A stretch of DNA of 18,368 nucleotides from positions 1 to 18,368 of the forward strand of contig JAIDXA010000247.1 in NCBI GenBank assembly GCA_029058705.1. The letters are read 5' to 3'. The notes beneath the pieces are model-generated. The model searched no databases. It worked only from the letters and a program-made list of their open reading frames with translations, and had not been told where the DNA came from. This document shows positions 1 through 7,380 of the stretch, piece by piece (positions within the stretch are counted from its first letter, which is position 1; each line of letters begins with the position of its first letter). The DNA comes from Paramuribaculum sp. Its GTDB lineage: Bacteria; Bacteroidota; Bacteroidia; Bacteroidales; Muribaculaceae. The position numbers and the translations under genes were made by a program.

Positions 1-1
1 G

Positions 2-94
2 CATATTCTAAGATCGGATAGTATTTACCATCTTATTACAGCGTTGGGTTTTATAGCCATCATTCTTATAATTGCATATAGCCGACCTGTATAA
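2..94 (+). CDS. C-terminal tail of an upstream gene with a hydrophobic end (partial)
   Basis: Only one + frame is open from the window edge. It gives 30 codons ending at TAA 92-94. The last 20 or so residues are strongly hydrophobic (LGFIAIILIIAYSRPV), like a C-terminal membrane helix with a short basic tail. No family can be recognised from so short a piece. The stretch is AT-rich and a run of 30 open codons could occur by chance, so this rests mainly on the membrane-helix-like composition. The remaining bases to about 197 show no further gene. Confidence 0.35.
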   Translation, partial: HILRSDSIYHLITALGFIAIILIIAYSRPV

Positions 95-197
95 ATCCCC
101 ACTGGAGATTCTAAAAATACATCTGTATAAACTCAGTATTTGCAAGTATATAAAGAATATACCGATTGATGATAAAATACAGAATGTAATGGATTTT

Positions 198-229
198 TTT
201 GATTCCTGATGCAGTCTTTTATAGATTTG
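198..229 (+). promoter_or_regulatory. Bacteroidetes-type promoter for the sigma-barrel fusion gene
   Basis: TTTG at 198-201 is followed after 20 bp by TAGATTTG at 222-229. This matches the Bacteroidetes primary-sigma consensus (TTTG near -33, TAnnTTTG near -7) exactly in both boxes. Transcription would start near 235, leaving a leader of about 20 nt before the ATG at 258. The match suggests that the sigma factor gene is read by the housekeeping polymerase, though its own sigma may act elsewhere. Confidence 0.6.
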
Positions 230-257
230 AGCATCTATAAAAAACAAGTTTGAATCT

Positions 258-1793
258 ATGGATATTCTACGCCTTGTCGAACAATGTAAATCAGGAGAAA
301 AAGAAGCTTTTGGTCAACTTTATCAAACCTATCTTCCAACGATGAGGAAGATAGTTGCATATTATATCCATGACTCTGATGCGGCCTGGGATATTTTGCA
401 TGATGGTTTTTTAATCGCATTTACATCGATAGGCTCGCTTAACAATAACGCGAGAGTTGAAACATGGCTTGCAACCATAATGAAGAATCTGTCTCTTCAA
501 TATCTAAAAGGTGAATCCTATCTTTTGACTGTACCGATGCATGACATTGACTTACCGGATAATGAGATCAGCGATTCAGACAGTGTTGAATGCCTGGCAT
601 GGGATGATCTTGATAAAATTATCAATGAATTACCGGAAGGATATGGAAGCGTTTTCAGGCTTGCGGTTTTGGATGGGCTTTCTCATAAGGAGATAAGCGG
701 GTTGCTTGGAATTGCGCCTCATTCGTCCTCTTCACAACTTTCCCATGCAAAAGCTATGCTAAGACGTCTGATAATAGACTATCGGACAGCCATGGGTGTT
801 TTTTTACTTATTGCCATTATTGCATATTTCCGGTACGAGATATTCAAATATCGAATGGAATCATTCCCGACGCCTGAAATATGCACTGGTGCTTGCATGT
901 CTGTTGCCACCGGTGTGGATTCAGTGTCCATGCTCGATAAAGAACGGCAGAATTCGTCATCCAAGTCTGTGTCCATCAATAAACCGATTCAAAAACAACT
1001 GTCGCATGAGAGTCTTGCAGAAGTTTCAATTAGGGAAGATAGTGTGGGTGCAACTGTTAATGAAAATATTGGCAGAGACAGCATAAGTAGGACAATCTTC
1101 ACAATTGACAGGGATAATTTTGTCGCAAAGGAGAATTTATTGCAATTGCCGCGGCCTAAAACATCCGGATGGACATTGGCGTTGGTGTCATCCGGCAATG
1201 CCGGACAAAATGACATTAGCCGTTACCGCATTCCTAATCCCGGTCTTCCAGATACAGAAGCTCCTGACGGGGAGATTGAGGTGACTGAGAAGGCACACCA
1301 TCAGATGCCTATTGTAATAGGTCTGTCCATAAATAAAACCGTCAGTTCACGATGGAGTTTTGAAACAGGTGTCAGATACACCTACCTTCGTTCAGAATTT
1401 CTTTCGGAGAGCAAGCTGAAGCATACAGAAACGATTCAGCGAATACATTATTTAGGCGTACCTTTTAAATTCAATTACCGCATATTCACATATGGTGGTC
1501 TCTCGATATATGGTCAGGGTGGTGGAGCGCTGGATATCCCCGTAAACGGAAGTCAGTCTGTGTCTGAATGTCTTCCCGAATGGGGAAATCAAAATAAGAG
1601 GTCTGTTAATGCCCCGTTGCAATGGTCGGTTGAAGGTGGCCTGGGGGGGCAATATCGACTGACGTCATCGTTCAGTATCTATGTGGAACCATCGTTGCGC
1701 TATTATTTCAATTCCGGATCAGAGATTGAAACGATACGTCAGAAGAGGCCATTGGAGTTGACAATGCCAATAGGTCTGAGGCTGACATGGTAG
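258..1793 (+). CDS. ECF sigma factor fused through a membrane helix to an outer-membrane beta-barrel domain
   Basis: A single 511-residue frame with three modules. Residues 1-175 form a complete ECF sigma factor: region 2 (about 15-85, with the DAAWDILHDGF and ETWLATIMKNL stretches) and region 4 helix-turn-helix (about 118-172, LPEGYGSVF, GLSHKEISGLLGI, LSHAKAMLRRL). Residues 179-195 are a hydrophobic helix (GVFLLIAIIAYF) followed by basic residues. Residues about 200-300 are a Ser/Asp-rich linker. Residues about 305-511 alternate polar and aromatic residues as in Bacteroidetes PorT-like/OmpA-like barrels (YLGVPFKFNYR, SIYVEPSLRYYF) and end in a terminal Trp, as outer-membrane barrels often end in an aromatic residue. 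In Bacteroidetes the barrel-bearing membrane partner is normally a separate gene after the sigma gene; here there is no stop. An in-frame ATG at 792 (Met179) lies exactly before the helix and could make the barrel part alone. The next gene, a CotH protein, follows closely. Domain calls are firm; the mechanism is inferred. Confidence 0.85.
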   Translation: MDILRLVEQCKSGEKEAFGQLYQTYLPTMRKIVAYYIHDSDAAWDILHDGFLIAFTSIGSLNNNARVETWLATIMKNLSLQYLKGESYLLTVPMHDIDLPDNEISDSDSVECLAWDDLDKIINELPEGYGSVFRLAVLDGLSHKEISGLLGIAPHSSSSQLSHAKAMLRRLIIDYRTAMGVFLLIAIIAYFRYEIFKYRMESFPTPEICTGACMSVATGVDSVSMLDKERQNSSSKSVSINKPIQKQLSHESLAEVSIREDSVGATVNENIGRDSISRTIFTIDRDNFVAKENLLQLPRPKTSGWTLALVSSGNAGQNDISRYRIPNPGLPDTEAPDGEIEVTEKAHHQMPIVIGLSINKTVSSRWSFETGVRYTYLRSEFLSESKLKHTETIQRIHYLGVPFKFNYRIFTYGGLSIYGQGGGALDIPVNGSQSVSECLPEWGNQNKRSVNAPLQWSVEGGLGGQYRLTSSFSIYVEPSLRYYFNSGSEIETIRQKRPLELTMPIGLRLTW

Positions 1794-1868
1794 AAAAAGG
1801 TAGTCTGCCAAATGCAGTCTTTTGACTGGGATTCTATCTATAGAGTGGAAAATCAAATCTGTACGACA

Positions 1869-3131
1869 ATGCATGAAATGAACCGTTACAAAGAAGTTGT
1901 ATGCCTGATTGCCTTGGTGTTTTTTATTTCCTGTACGTATGGGACAGGAGTGCCGGAACCGATGCCCCCGTTGTCAGTCTCAATTTCCGGAACACTGCCG
2001 GTTTTGTATATTGAGACAGAAAATCATAAACCTATCTTGTCAAAAGAGGAATATGTGACGGCAACTTATCGGCTTGATCCGATGGGTGCGGAAGGGGTGA
2101 AACCGATCGGATCGGAAGCAGATCCTCTGCCAATGCAGATACGGGGTCGGGGGCATTCATCATGGAAAGGACTCAAAAAACCCTACAAGATAAAACTCGG
2201 TAAAAAGACGGAAATAATGGGTATGCCGAAGAACAGACACTGGGCTCTGCTGAAACCGACTGAGAACACGGTGGCAGGATTGTTTCTGGGCAGACTGCTG
2301 GAGATGGCATGGACACCGGACTTCCGTCCGGTAGAGGTCGTGTTGAACGACGATTATATCGGCCTGTATTTTCTGACTGAAACAATCAGGATAGACGAAA
2401 ATCGTGTCAATATCCATGAGCAGCAGGATCAAGAAACCAATCCGGATAAGATAACAGGAGGCTGGCTTGTGGAAGTTGACAACTACCATGATGAGTGCCA
2501 GATTACCATACCTGAAAACAGCGGGTGGAATCTGACACTTCGCTATCATTCTCCCGAAGACCTTTCGTCTGCTCAACTGCAATGGCTTACCGATGAGTTC
2601 AACGCAATCAACAAGGCTATATATTCCACAGACAAAACATCAACGGCATGGGAACAATATCTTGATGTTGAAAGCATGGCCCGGTTCTTTATATTACAGG
2701 AAGTGATGGATAATCCGGACGGATTTCATGGCAGCTTCTATCTTCACAAAGACTTGAAGGACAATGCACGATGGGTTGCAGGTCCTGTATGGGATCTGAC
2801 ATGCTACAACCGTGAAAAGACAGACTATACATTCAGAATGAAAGCCCACTATGGTTTTACTCCCCATTGGATAGGCGAGATAATCCAGTATGACAACTTT
2901 TGCAGGACGGTAGAAGAGATATGGAATGACGTCTATCCCGAAAAACTGACAGAAGTGTTTGACCATATTGACGATGTTGTGCCGTCTCTTGGAAAAGCAT
3001 GGCGGAATGACAGTGAGAGATGGAACGATGACCCTTCACAGACGGCGGAATTGAGAGCCGACAGGGTAAAGACAGCATTGCTCCGCAATATGAACTGGTT
3101 TGATTGTCATCTTCCGTCCGGCAAGAAATGA
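1869..3131 (+). CDS. CotH kinase family lipoprotein
   Basis: CotH-family proteins are atypical protein kinases first known from Bacillus spore coats; Bacteroidetes carry many secreted versions of unknown substrate. Seen here, numbered from 1869: a signal peptide ending at lipid-attachment Cys22 (FFISC), RGRGHSSW and KKPYKIKL (about 92-109), NRHWALLK, a VVLNDDYIGLYFLTE stretch with Glu171, GGWLVEVDNY with Asp204, and GPVWDLT with Asp309. These match the order of conserved CotH blocks. The usual family ending WDFD reads WDLT, so the second Asp of that block is missing. The frame stays open upstream to an ATG at 1812, but that start would put about 20 non-signal residues before the signal peptide; ATG 1869 (or 1878) gives a normal lipoprotein N-terminus. 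It starts 75 bp after the sigma-barrel gene, on the same strand, and may share its transcript. A small inverted repeat (CAGTC-TTTT-GACTG, 1815-1828) lies in the gap. Confidence 0.85.
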   Translation: MHEMNRYKEVVCLIALVFFISCTYGTGVPEPMPPLSVSISGTLPVLYIETENHKPILSKEEYVTATYRLDPMGAEGVKPIGSEADPLPMQIRGRGHSSWKGLKKPYKIKLGKKTEIMGMPKNRHWALLKPTENTVAGLFLGRLLEMAWTPDFRPVEVVLNDDYIGLYFLTETIRIDENRVNIHEQQDQETNPDKITGGWLVEVDNYHDECQITIPENSGWNLTLRYHSPEDLSSAQLQWLTDEFNAINKAIYSTDKTSTAWEQYLDVESMARFFILQEVMDNPDGFHGSFYLHKDLKDNARWVAGPVWDLTCYNREKTDYTFRMKAHYGFTPHWIGEIIQYDNFCRTVEEIWNDVYPEKLTEVFDHIDDVVPSLGKAWRNDSERWNDDPSQTAELRADRVKTALLRNMNWFDCHLPSGKK

Positions 3132-3237
3132 CTTAGAGTATGTTTGGATTTAAACCGTGTCAACAATAAAACGGATGATAGGTATAGACTTCATAAAATC
3201 CTCTCAATTAATTCCAGAACTAAATTTAAACAGTTTC

Positions 3238-4755
3238 TTATCTGATTGTTTCCTGGATCCAGTTGAATAGGTCGTCAAGGTTGTAGTCGCCGCTATGCGG
3301 TCGATTCCATGGGATGAAAAAGTTGACATCGTAGCCGGCATTGCTCAGTTTTGTGGCCAGATTGACCGGCACAAGGAATGAGGTGTCGCGGTCCTTGGCT
3401 CCGTGACGGATATACCAGTGTTCCGCGGTTCCTTTGCGGACTGTGTCGCCGATGAAATCCATAGGGTTCATCAGTTTGATCCGGTTCTGTAATTCCGGAC
3501 TCAAAGTGGCTTTGTCGTTGCCGGTGTGTTTGCGAAGGCTGTATTCAGTAAAATTTGATGGAGTGCCTTCCGTGTTGCCGAACACGCGGTTCTCCGGAGT
3601 GGCTGACGCTCCCAGAACCCCATAGGCATCAAATGCCGGCGGTGTCTTCAAGGGTGTCTGTGTAGCGACATACGACAGGTATTTCACCCAGTCGACATCA
3701 GTGACATAATCGGTATATTCGGTTTTTCTCGGCGCTCCGCCTTCCATGACAGGCCGGCCAGCCGGCATTCCGCCATTGACTGGTGCCGAACCAAGCCGCT
3801 GGGCAAACGTCGGACGCGGTTTCTGATAGCGCACTATTCCTATCGTGTCCGGAATCTCGCAGCCTTCTTCAAGAGCCTTATGTGCCGATGCCATGATGAA
3901 TGTCTTAAGGAAATCCATATAGTTGTCGGCTGTAACGGAATTGCCGTTTGTATCTTTCAGGTTGAGCGAATTGATGTATGCGGGACACTGAGCCGCAAGT
4001 TCATCTGAAACAGCAATCTGAGCGGCATCAAGATGTCTGACGCCTGTGTTCGTGCATCCATACAGCCATTCATATTCCATGTCGGCATGGTTTAGATCAG
4101 TTATCGGGCAATAGCAGATTGATGCAAAGACTGCATCGGAAGCGTCGGCAGCCCCCATTTTCTTTAGATATGGCTCGTAGTCTCTGACATCGCCTGTTGC
4201 ACCTTGCAACGCCGACATAGCGCCGCCGGCGCTCGTTCCATCTGTGAAAATCAGATTGGAATTGCCCGGGATGAGATTGTCATTGTAATGCAGATATCGT
4301 GTGGCTGCCTTCAGATCCAGAAGTCCGTTTGGTGCGATTCCGGTTGATACTGTCACTCCATTGTCAGTTACGGTGGAACCGTTTCCCCTCGCTCCCGGAA
4401 TACAGAGAATGAATCCTTCGGAAAGAGCCCGGCCGGTGGCATCAGCCACTGAGGGAGTTCCCGCGGGCGAAGCCATATATCCACCGACATTGTTGCGCAT
4501 CAGAATGGGTGTTTTTTCATCCGGCCGGTCTTTTCTGTCAAGAGGAACATAGAGGTTCAGGGTCTGATAGGCGGAATCTTCGATGTTTTTGACATAATAA
4601 ATGCCCTCATAGGCTTTATATTCTATTTTTGCCCCGTCAGGCATAGTCAATGATTTGAGTTCATAGTTGTCCGGATCAAATTTCAGCGGGTCGGTGGCGT
4701 GGATTGATGAGACTGTCGCCATCAGACCGATTAATGCAAAAAGTTTATGTTTCAT
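3238..4755 (-). CDS. Subtype B tannase (secreted tannin acyl hydrolase, alpha/beta-hydrolase fold)
   Basis: Tannase hydrolyses galloyl ester bonds of hydrolysable tannins, releasing gallate. This 505-residue protein has a signal peptide (1-20, cut after SIHA). It aligns by eye with the Lactiplantibacillus plantarum tannase over nearly its full length: NNVGGYM, PGARGNG, DLKAATRYLHYND, GTSAGGA, CPITDLNHADMEYEW, HWYIRHGAKDRDTSF and PHSGDYNLDDLFNWI. The catalytic triad of that enzyme corresponds to Ser175 (GTSAGG), Asp455 and His487. Its galloyl-binding Lys, Glu and Asp correspond to Lys370, Glu388 and Asp457, so all active-site residues are present. A Gly/Pro-rich insertion at about 311-345 has no counterpart that I recall in the lactobacillus enzyme. 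The signal peptide has no lipobox, so the enzyme is probably periplasmic or exported. It is divergent from the esterase lipoprotein gene at 5001 across 245 bp and convergent with the CotH gene; no clear terminator is seen in 3132-3237. A feruloyl-type esterase activity is the main alternative. Confidence 0.88.
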   Translation of the reverse strand: MKHKLFALIGLMATVSSIHATDPLKFDPDNYELKSLTMPDGAKIEYKAYEGIYYVKNIEDSAYQTLNLYVPLDRKDRPDEKTPILMRNNVGGYMASPAGTPSVADATGRALSEGFILCIPGARGNGSTVTDNGVTVSTGIAPNGLLDLKAATRYLHYNDNLIPGNSNLIFTDGTSAGGAMSALQGATGDVRDYEPYLKKMGAADASDAVFASICYCPITDLNHADMEYEWLYGCTNTGVRHLDAAQIAVSDELAAQCPAYINSLNLKDTNGNSVTADNYMDFLKTFIMASAHKALEEGCEIPDTIGIVRYQKPRPTFAQRLGSAPVNGGMPAGRPVMEGGAPRKTEYTDYVTDVDWVKYLSYVATQTPLKTPPAFDAYGVLGASATPENRVFGNTEGTPSNFTEYSLRKHTGNDKATLSPELQNRIKLMNPMDFIGDTVRKGTAEHWYIRHGAKDRDTSFLVPVNLATKLSNAGYDVNFFIPWNRPHSGDYNLDDLFNWIQETIR

Positions 4756-4908
4756 TGTAATATGGGGTTATATGTTAACGGACCCCGATCCATAACTATC
4801 CTGTCGTCACAGACGTAGCATTGAGCTATAGGCAGAATCCACATGTCTTATCAACGTATTTTATATGTTGTTGTTTTGTTGGGAATCAAATAATTAAGTG
4901 GGGTGTTG

Positions 4909-4961
4909 CGTTCGCCATCAAACAGATGCCGTTTGCCGTCAGGTGCTAAACTTTTCAGCAC
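4909..4961 (+). promoter_or_regulatory. Candidate operator: two direct repeats plus an inverted repeat upstream of the esterase gene
   Basis: Between the divergent hydrolase genes, CGTTCGCCATCA (4909-4920) recurs as CGTTTGCCGTCA (4930-4941): 10 of 12 bases agree and the copies start 21 bp apart, two helical turns. An imperfect inverted repeat GTGCT...AGCAC (4943-4961) follows directly. Paired direct repeats with a GTT core at about 21-bp spacing are the usual form of LytTR-type binding sites. The agreement with the published LytTR consensus is only partial, so the regulator is a guess. No good TAnnTTTG box was found for either divergent gene. Confidence 0.35.
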
Positions 4962-5000
4962 TCAGGTGTCTTTTAATCATAAAAAGCGTTTCAACAAGAC

Positions 5001-6020
5001 ATGAACAAACTTCGAATAAAATTCAGTACAATGGTCATAGCCGGCATGTTATTTGCGATTCCGTCTATGGCGTCATGCAGCAGCAAGAACGCTACTGCCC
5101 CCGCGGCTGACAGTCGGCAGAGTGTGGAATCCCGGAGCGGCCGTGGAGGCAAGCCCGGCGGCCCGCAGTTGGGGACTCCCGGCGGCGGCCCGGTGATAGA
5201 TAAGAGCGGGGATGCCGTTCTGCAGGCAATGATCAGATCCGAGGTCCCTCTGTTCAAGCAGTTGGAGTATAGGGATTCTTTGACCGGAAAGACAATGCGC
5301 TATAACCTGTTTACACCGCGGAATATTGATGATTCAAAAAAATATCCTCTGGTTCTGTTTATGGCCGATGCCAGTACACCCGGAACGGATGTGACACGAC
5401 CGCTTGTGCAGGGCTATGGCGCTCTCGTGTGGGCCACGGATGCATGGCAGAAAGAACACCCTTGTTTCGTACTCGTGCCCCAGTATTCTGGGGTGGCGGT
5501 AAACGATGCCTATGAACACACAGACGAAGTCGACATGGTGGCGCGTCTGGTAAAACAGATTTCTCGGAATCCCGCTGTTGACCCTGACCGGCTCTATACG
5601 ACCGGGCAATCGATGGGAGGCATGATTTCGATGTATTACAATTCGGCTTATCCAGATCTGTTTGCTGCCTCTATGTTTGTTGACTGTCATTGGGACAGCT
5701 CGACTTTCCCAGAGCTGGTGAAACATAAGTTTGCATTCATAACGGCCGGTAAAGCCGGTACGTTCGGCGCTCTCGAAAAGGCTGCAACGGATGCCGGAGT
5801 GAAATATGAATACATTGAATTCAGCGCCCGGTTGCCGCAGACGGAGCAGGACAGCCTGGCTGCCGCCGAACTTGCCAAGGGCGCTCCGATAAACATAATC
5901 AACTTTGAGTCCGGAACTGTGCTTCCGGAGGATGGGAAAGGCAGTGAGCATATGTATTCGTTCGATTATGCCTATCGCCTGACCCCTGTTCGAGAATGGA
6001 TGTTCATGCAAAGCAGATAG
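5001..6020 (+). CDS. Alpha/beta-hydrolase lipoprotein (esterase or prolyl-oligopeptidase-like)
   Basis: A 339-residue envelope hydrolase. The signal peptide ends at Cys26 (SMASC), so the mature protein is probably a lipoprotein. A Gly/Pro-rich tether follows (about 44-64, RGGKPGG, TPGGGP). The catalytic domain starts near residue 80: a MRYNLFTPRN strand, YPLVLFMADAS, then DPDRLYTTGQSMGGMISMYY with nucleophile Ser204 in GQSMGG. His317 (GSEHMYSFDY) is the likely catalytic His. At the strand where relatives usually carry the acidic residue (G-x-x-D form) this protein reads FITAGKAGTFGA, with no Asp; Asp264 or another residue might replace it. The gene is divergent from the tannase and converges on the MFS gene. 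It may remove acyl groups from the same plant polyphenol or glycan substrates, which is inferred from the neighbour only. Other serine-hydrolase roles are equally possible. Confidence 0.75.
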   Translation: MNKLRIKFSTMVIAGMLFAIPSMASCSSKNATAPAADSRQSVESRSGRGGKPGGPQLGTPGGGPVIDKSGDAVLQAMIRSEVPLFKQLEYRDSLTGKTMRYNLFTPRNIDDSKKYPLVLFMADASTPGTDVTRPLVQGYGALVWATDAWQKEHPCFVLVPQYSGVAVNDAYEHTDEVDMVARLVKQISRNPAVDPDRLYTTGQSMGGMISMYYNSAYPDLFAASMFVDCHWDSSTFPELVKHKFAFITAGKAGTFGALEKAATDAGVKYEYIEFSARLPQTEQDSLAAAELAKGAPINIINFESGTVLPEDGKGSEHMYSFDYAYRLTPVREWMFMQSR

Positions 6021-6050
6021 AGCATCTCCACATGGTGGATGAGACAAGCG

Positions 6051-6075
6051 AAGAGGGTGCTGCGGCACCCTCTTT
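6051..6075. terminator. Terminator hairpin between convergent genes
   Basis: AAGAGGGTGC (6051-6060), loop TGCG, then GCACCCTCTT (6065-6074) form a perfect 10-bp GC-rich stem. It lies 31 bp after the esterase stop and just beyond the MFS stop on the other strand. The A-rich and T-rich ends of the stem make it usable in both directions, though the T-tract on either strand is short. Confidence 0.65.
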
Positions 6076-6078
6076 CAG

Positions 6079-7275
6079 TTATGCCGGAGATGCCTTTATT
6101 CTCAGGCCGTCTTTACGGATCACAAACGAAAGCAGAAGCGAGACGAAGGAACAGATTGACATAACGGTATATGTGGAAATCTGGATCTGGCCGATTCCTA
6201 CCAATGGAGTGACGAGTCCTCCGAACAGGAATCCGGTCGCGCCCACAATTGCCGAAGCCCATCCGATCATGGCTTTTCCTTCGGTCATTGCCAGTGTTGT
6301 CGAGGAGGTGAAAACCATTCCGACAGAAAACAGCATAATGAATACGAAGATTTCATAGCCCCAAAATCCGAATCCAAAGTAATAGTTTATGAACTGGAAC
6401 AACGAACAGAAAAGCATTCCGGCACACCCTATGCGGGAGGCATTTGAAATTTGTCTGAGTTTCAGCGAAAGCATTGAGCCGCATCCGATTCCCAGTGAAT
6501 TGATTCCAAACAGGATTCCGAACATCAGCTCCGACAATCCGAAGTCATTCTGAAGAATGAAGGATGCGGAAGATATATAGCCGAACAGAACGGCATTGGC
6601 CATTCCGAAAATAAGCACATGACGCATATAGGCCGTGTTCCTCAGCAGCACTGCCGCCTGAGCGAACAGGCTTGTCAACGATCCGGTATAGCGCTTTTGC
6701 GCGGGATGGGACTCGCGGAACGGTAAGCAGACAACGTAGAGGATGATGCCGATTGCAAGAAGTATGCAGAAAATTCCTTTCCATCCGATCGATTCGGAGA
6801 ATAATCCTCCAATGACCGGTGCGGTCACCGGAGCAATTCCATTTATCGCACCGATTATGGCCAGTGTTTTTGCAAGTTCACGGCCGCTGTAGCAATCTGT
6901 GGCGACGGATCGCGAAAGCACAACGCCTCCAGCTCCACCAAGTCCCTGAAAGAAGCGGCAAACGTTCAGGATTTCCACGGTAGGGGAGAATATGCTTGCT
7001 ACGGTCGAAAGTATGAATAGAATGAGGGCGCTCTTGAGAAGCGGCTTGCGTCCCAGGCGGTCGCTGAGTGGTCCGAAGACAAGCTGTCCGGCCGCAAGCC
7101 CCAGGATGCATGCCGCCAGACTCATCTGAACCGCCGATGCAGTTGTCTGGAATTCCGTTGTCATGGCCGGAAGAGCCGGGAGATACATGTCTGTGACCAA
7201 AGGCGGAAAAGCCGCCAATGCGCCAAGCAGAAGATAAAGATAGACAAGATACTTTTTACTGAATTTACTTTCCAT
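6079..7275 (-). CDS. MFS transporter, Bcr/CflA (multidrug efflux) family
   Basis: A 398-residue, 12-helix inner-membrane protein of the drug:H+ antiporter group. The first helix carries TDMYLPALP, typical of Bcr/CflA proteins, and motif A (GPLSDRLGRKP, about 68-78) lies between helices 2 and 3. Hydrophobic segments run evenly to FVSLLLSFVI near the end, so it looks intact. The frame is open to an ATG at 7323, but that codon sits inside the stem of the terminator at 7302-7326; ATG 7275 (MESKFSKKYLVYLY) gives a normal short cytoplasmic N-terminus. It follows xusC on the same strand, separated by that terminator, so it may be read only by read-through or from its own promoter. Substrate unknown. 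Bcr/CflA proteins export varied small molecules; a role in moving siderophore or its products is inferred from position only. Confidence 0.85.
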   Translation of the reverse strand: MESKFSKKYLVYLYLLLGALAAFPPLVTDMYLPALPAMTTEFQTTASAVQMSLAACILGLAAGQLVFGPLSDRLGRKPLLKSALILFILSTVASIFSPTVEILNVCRFFQGLGGAGGVVLSRSVATDCYSGRELAKTLAIIGAINGIAPVTAPVIGGLFSESIGWKGIFCILLAIGIILYVVCLPFRESHPAQKRYTGSLTSLFAQAAVLLRNTAYMRHVLIFGMANAVLFGYISSASFILQNDFGLSELMFGILFGINSLGIGCGSMLSLKLRQISNASRIGCAGMLFCSLFQFINYYFGFGFWGYEIFVFIMLFSVGMVFTSSTTLAMTEGKAMIGWASAIVGATGFLFGGLVTPLVGIGQIQISTYTVMSICSFVSLLLSFVIRKDGLRIKASPA

Positions 7276-7292
7276 GATGAAATATGTCATTA

Positions 7293-7326
7293 CAAAATAA
7301 AAGCTTGTTGACAGACTCAACAAGCT
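7293..7326 (-). terminator. Intrinsic terminator between xusC and the MFS gene
   Basis: Read on the - strand: AGCTTGTTGA, loop GTCTG, TCAACAAGCT (stem 7302-7326, 10 perfect pairs) followed by TTTTATTTTG. Stem and T-rich tail have the orientation expected to end the xusABC transcript before the MFS gene. It also excludes the upstream ATG at 7323 as a likely start for that gene. Confidence 0.75.
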
Positions 7327-7380
7327 CTTATATATTACGCGATTAATTAAAATCTGGTGGCTTTCAGAATGAAAAATTAA

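Noticed and set aside
1812..1868. Earlier ATG (1812) as start of the CotH gene
   Set aside because: It would place about 20 hydrophilic residues before a clear lipoprotein signal peptide; 1869 or 1878 fits export.
3132..3237. Terminator between the convergent CotH and tannase genes
   Set aside because: Only short, weak inverted repeats are visible, and none has a stable stem with a T-tract.
5334..6068. Open frame of 244 codons on the - strand
   Set aside because: It is antisense to the esterase gene, whose frame carries a lipoprotein signal and GQSMGG motif. The - product has no recognisable domain.
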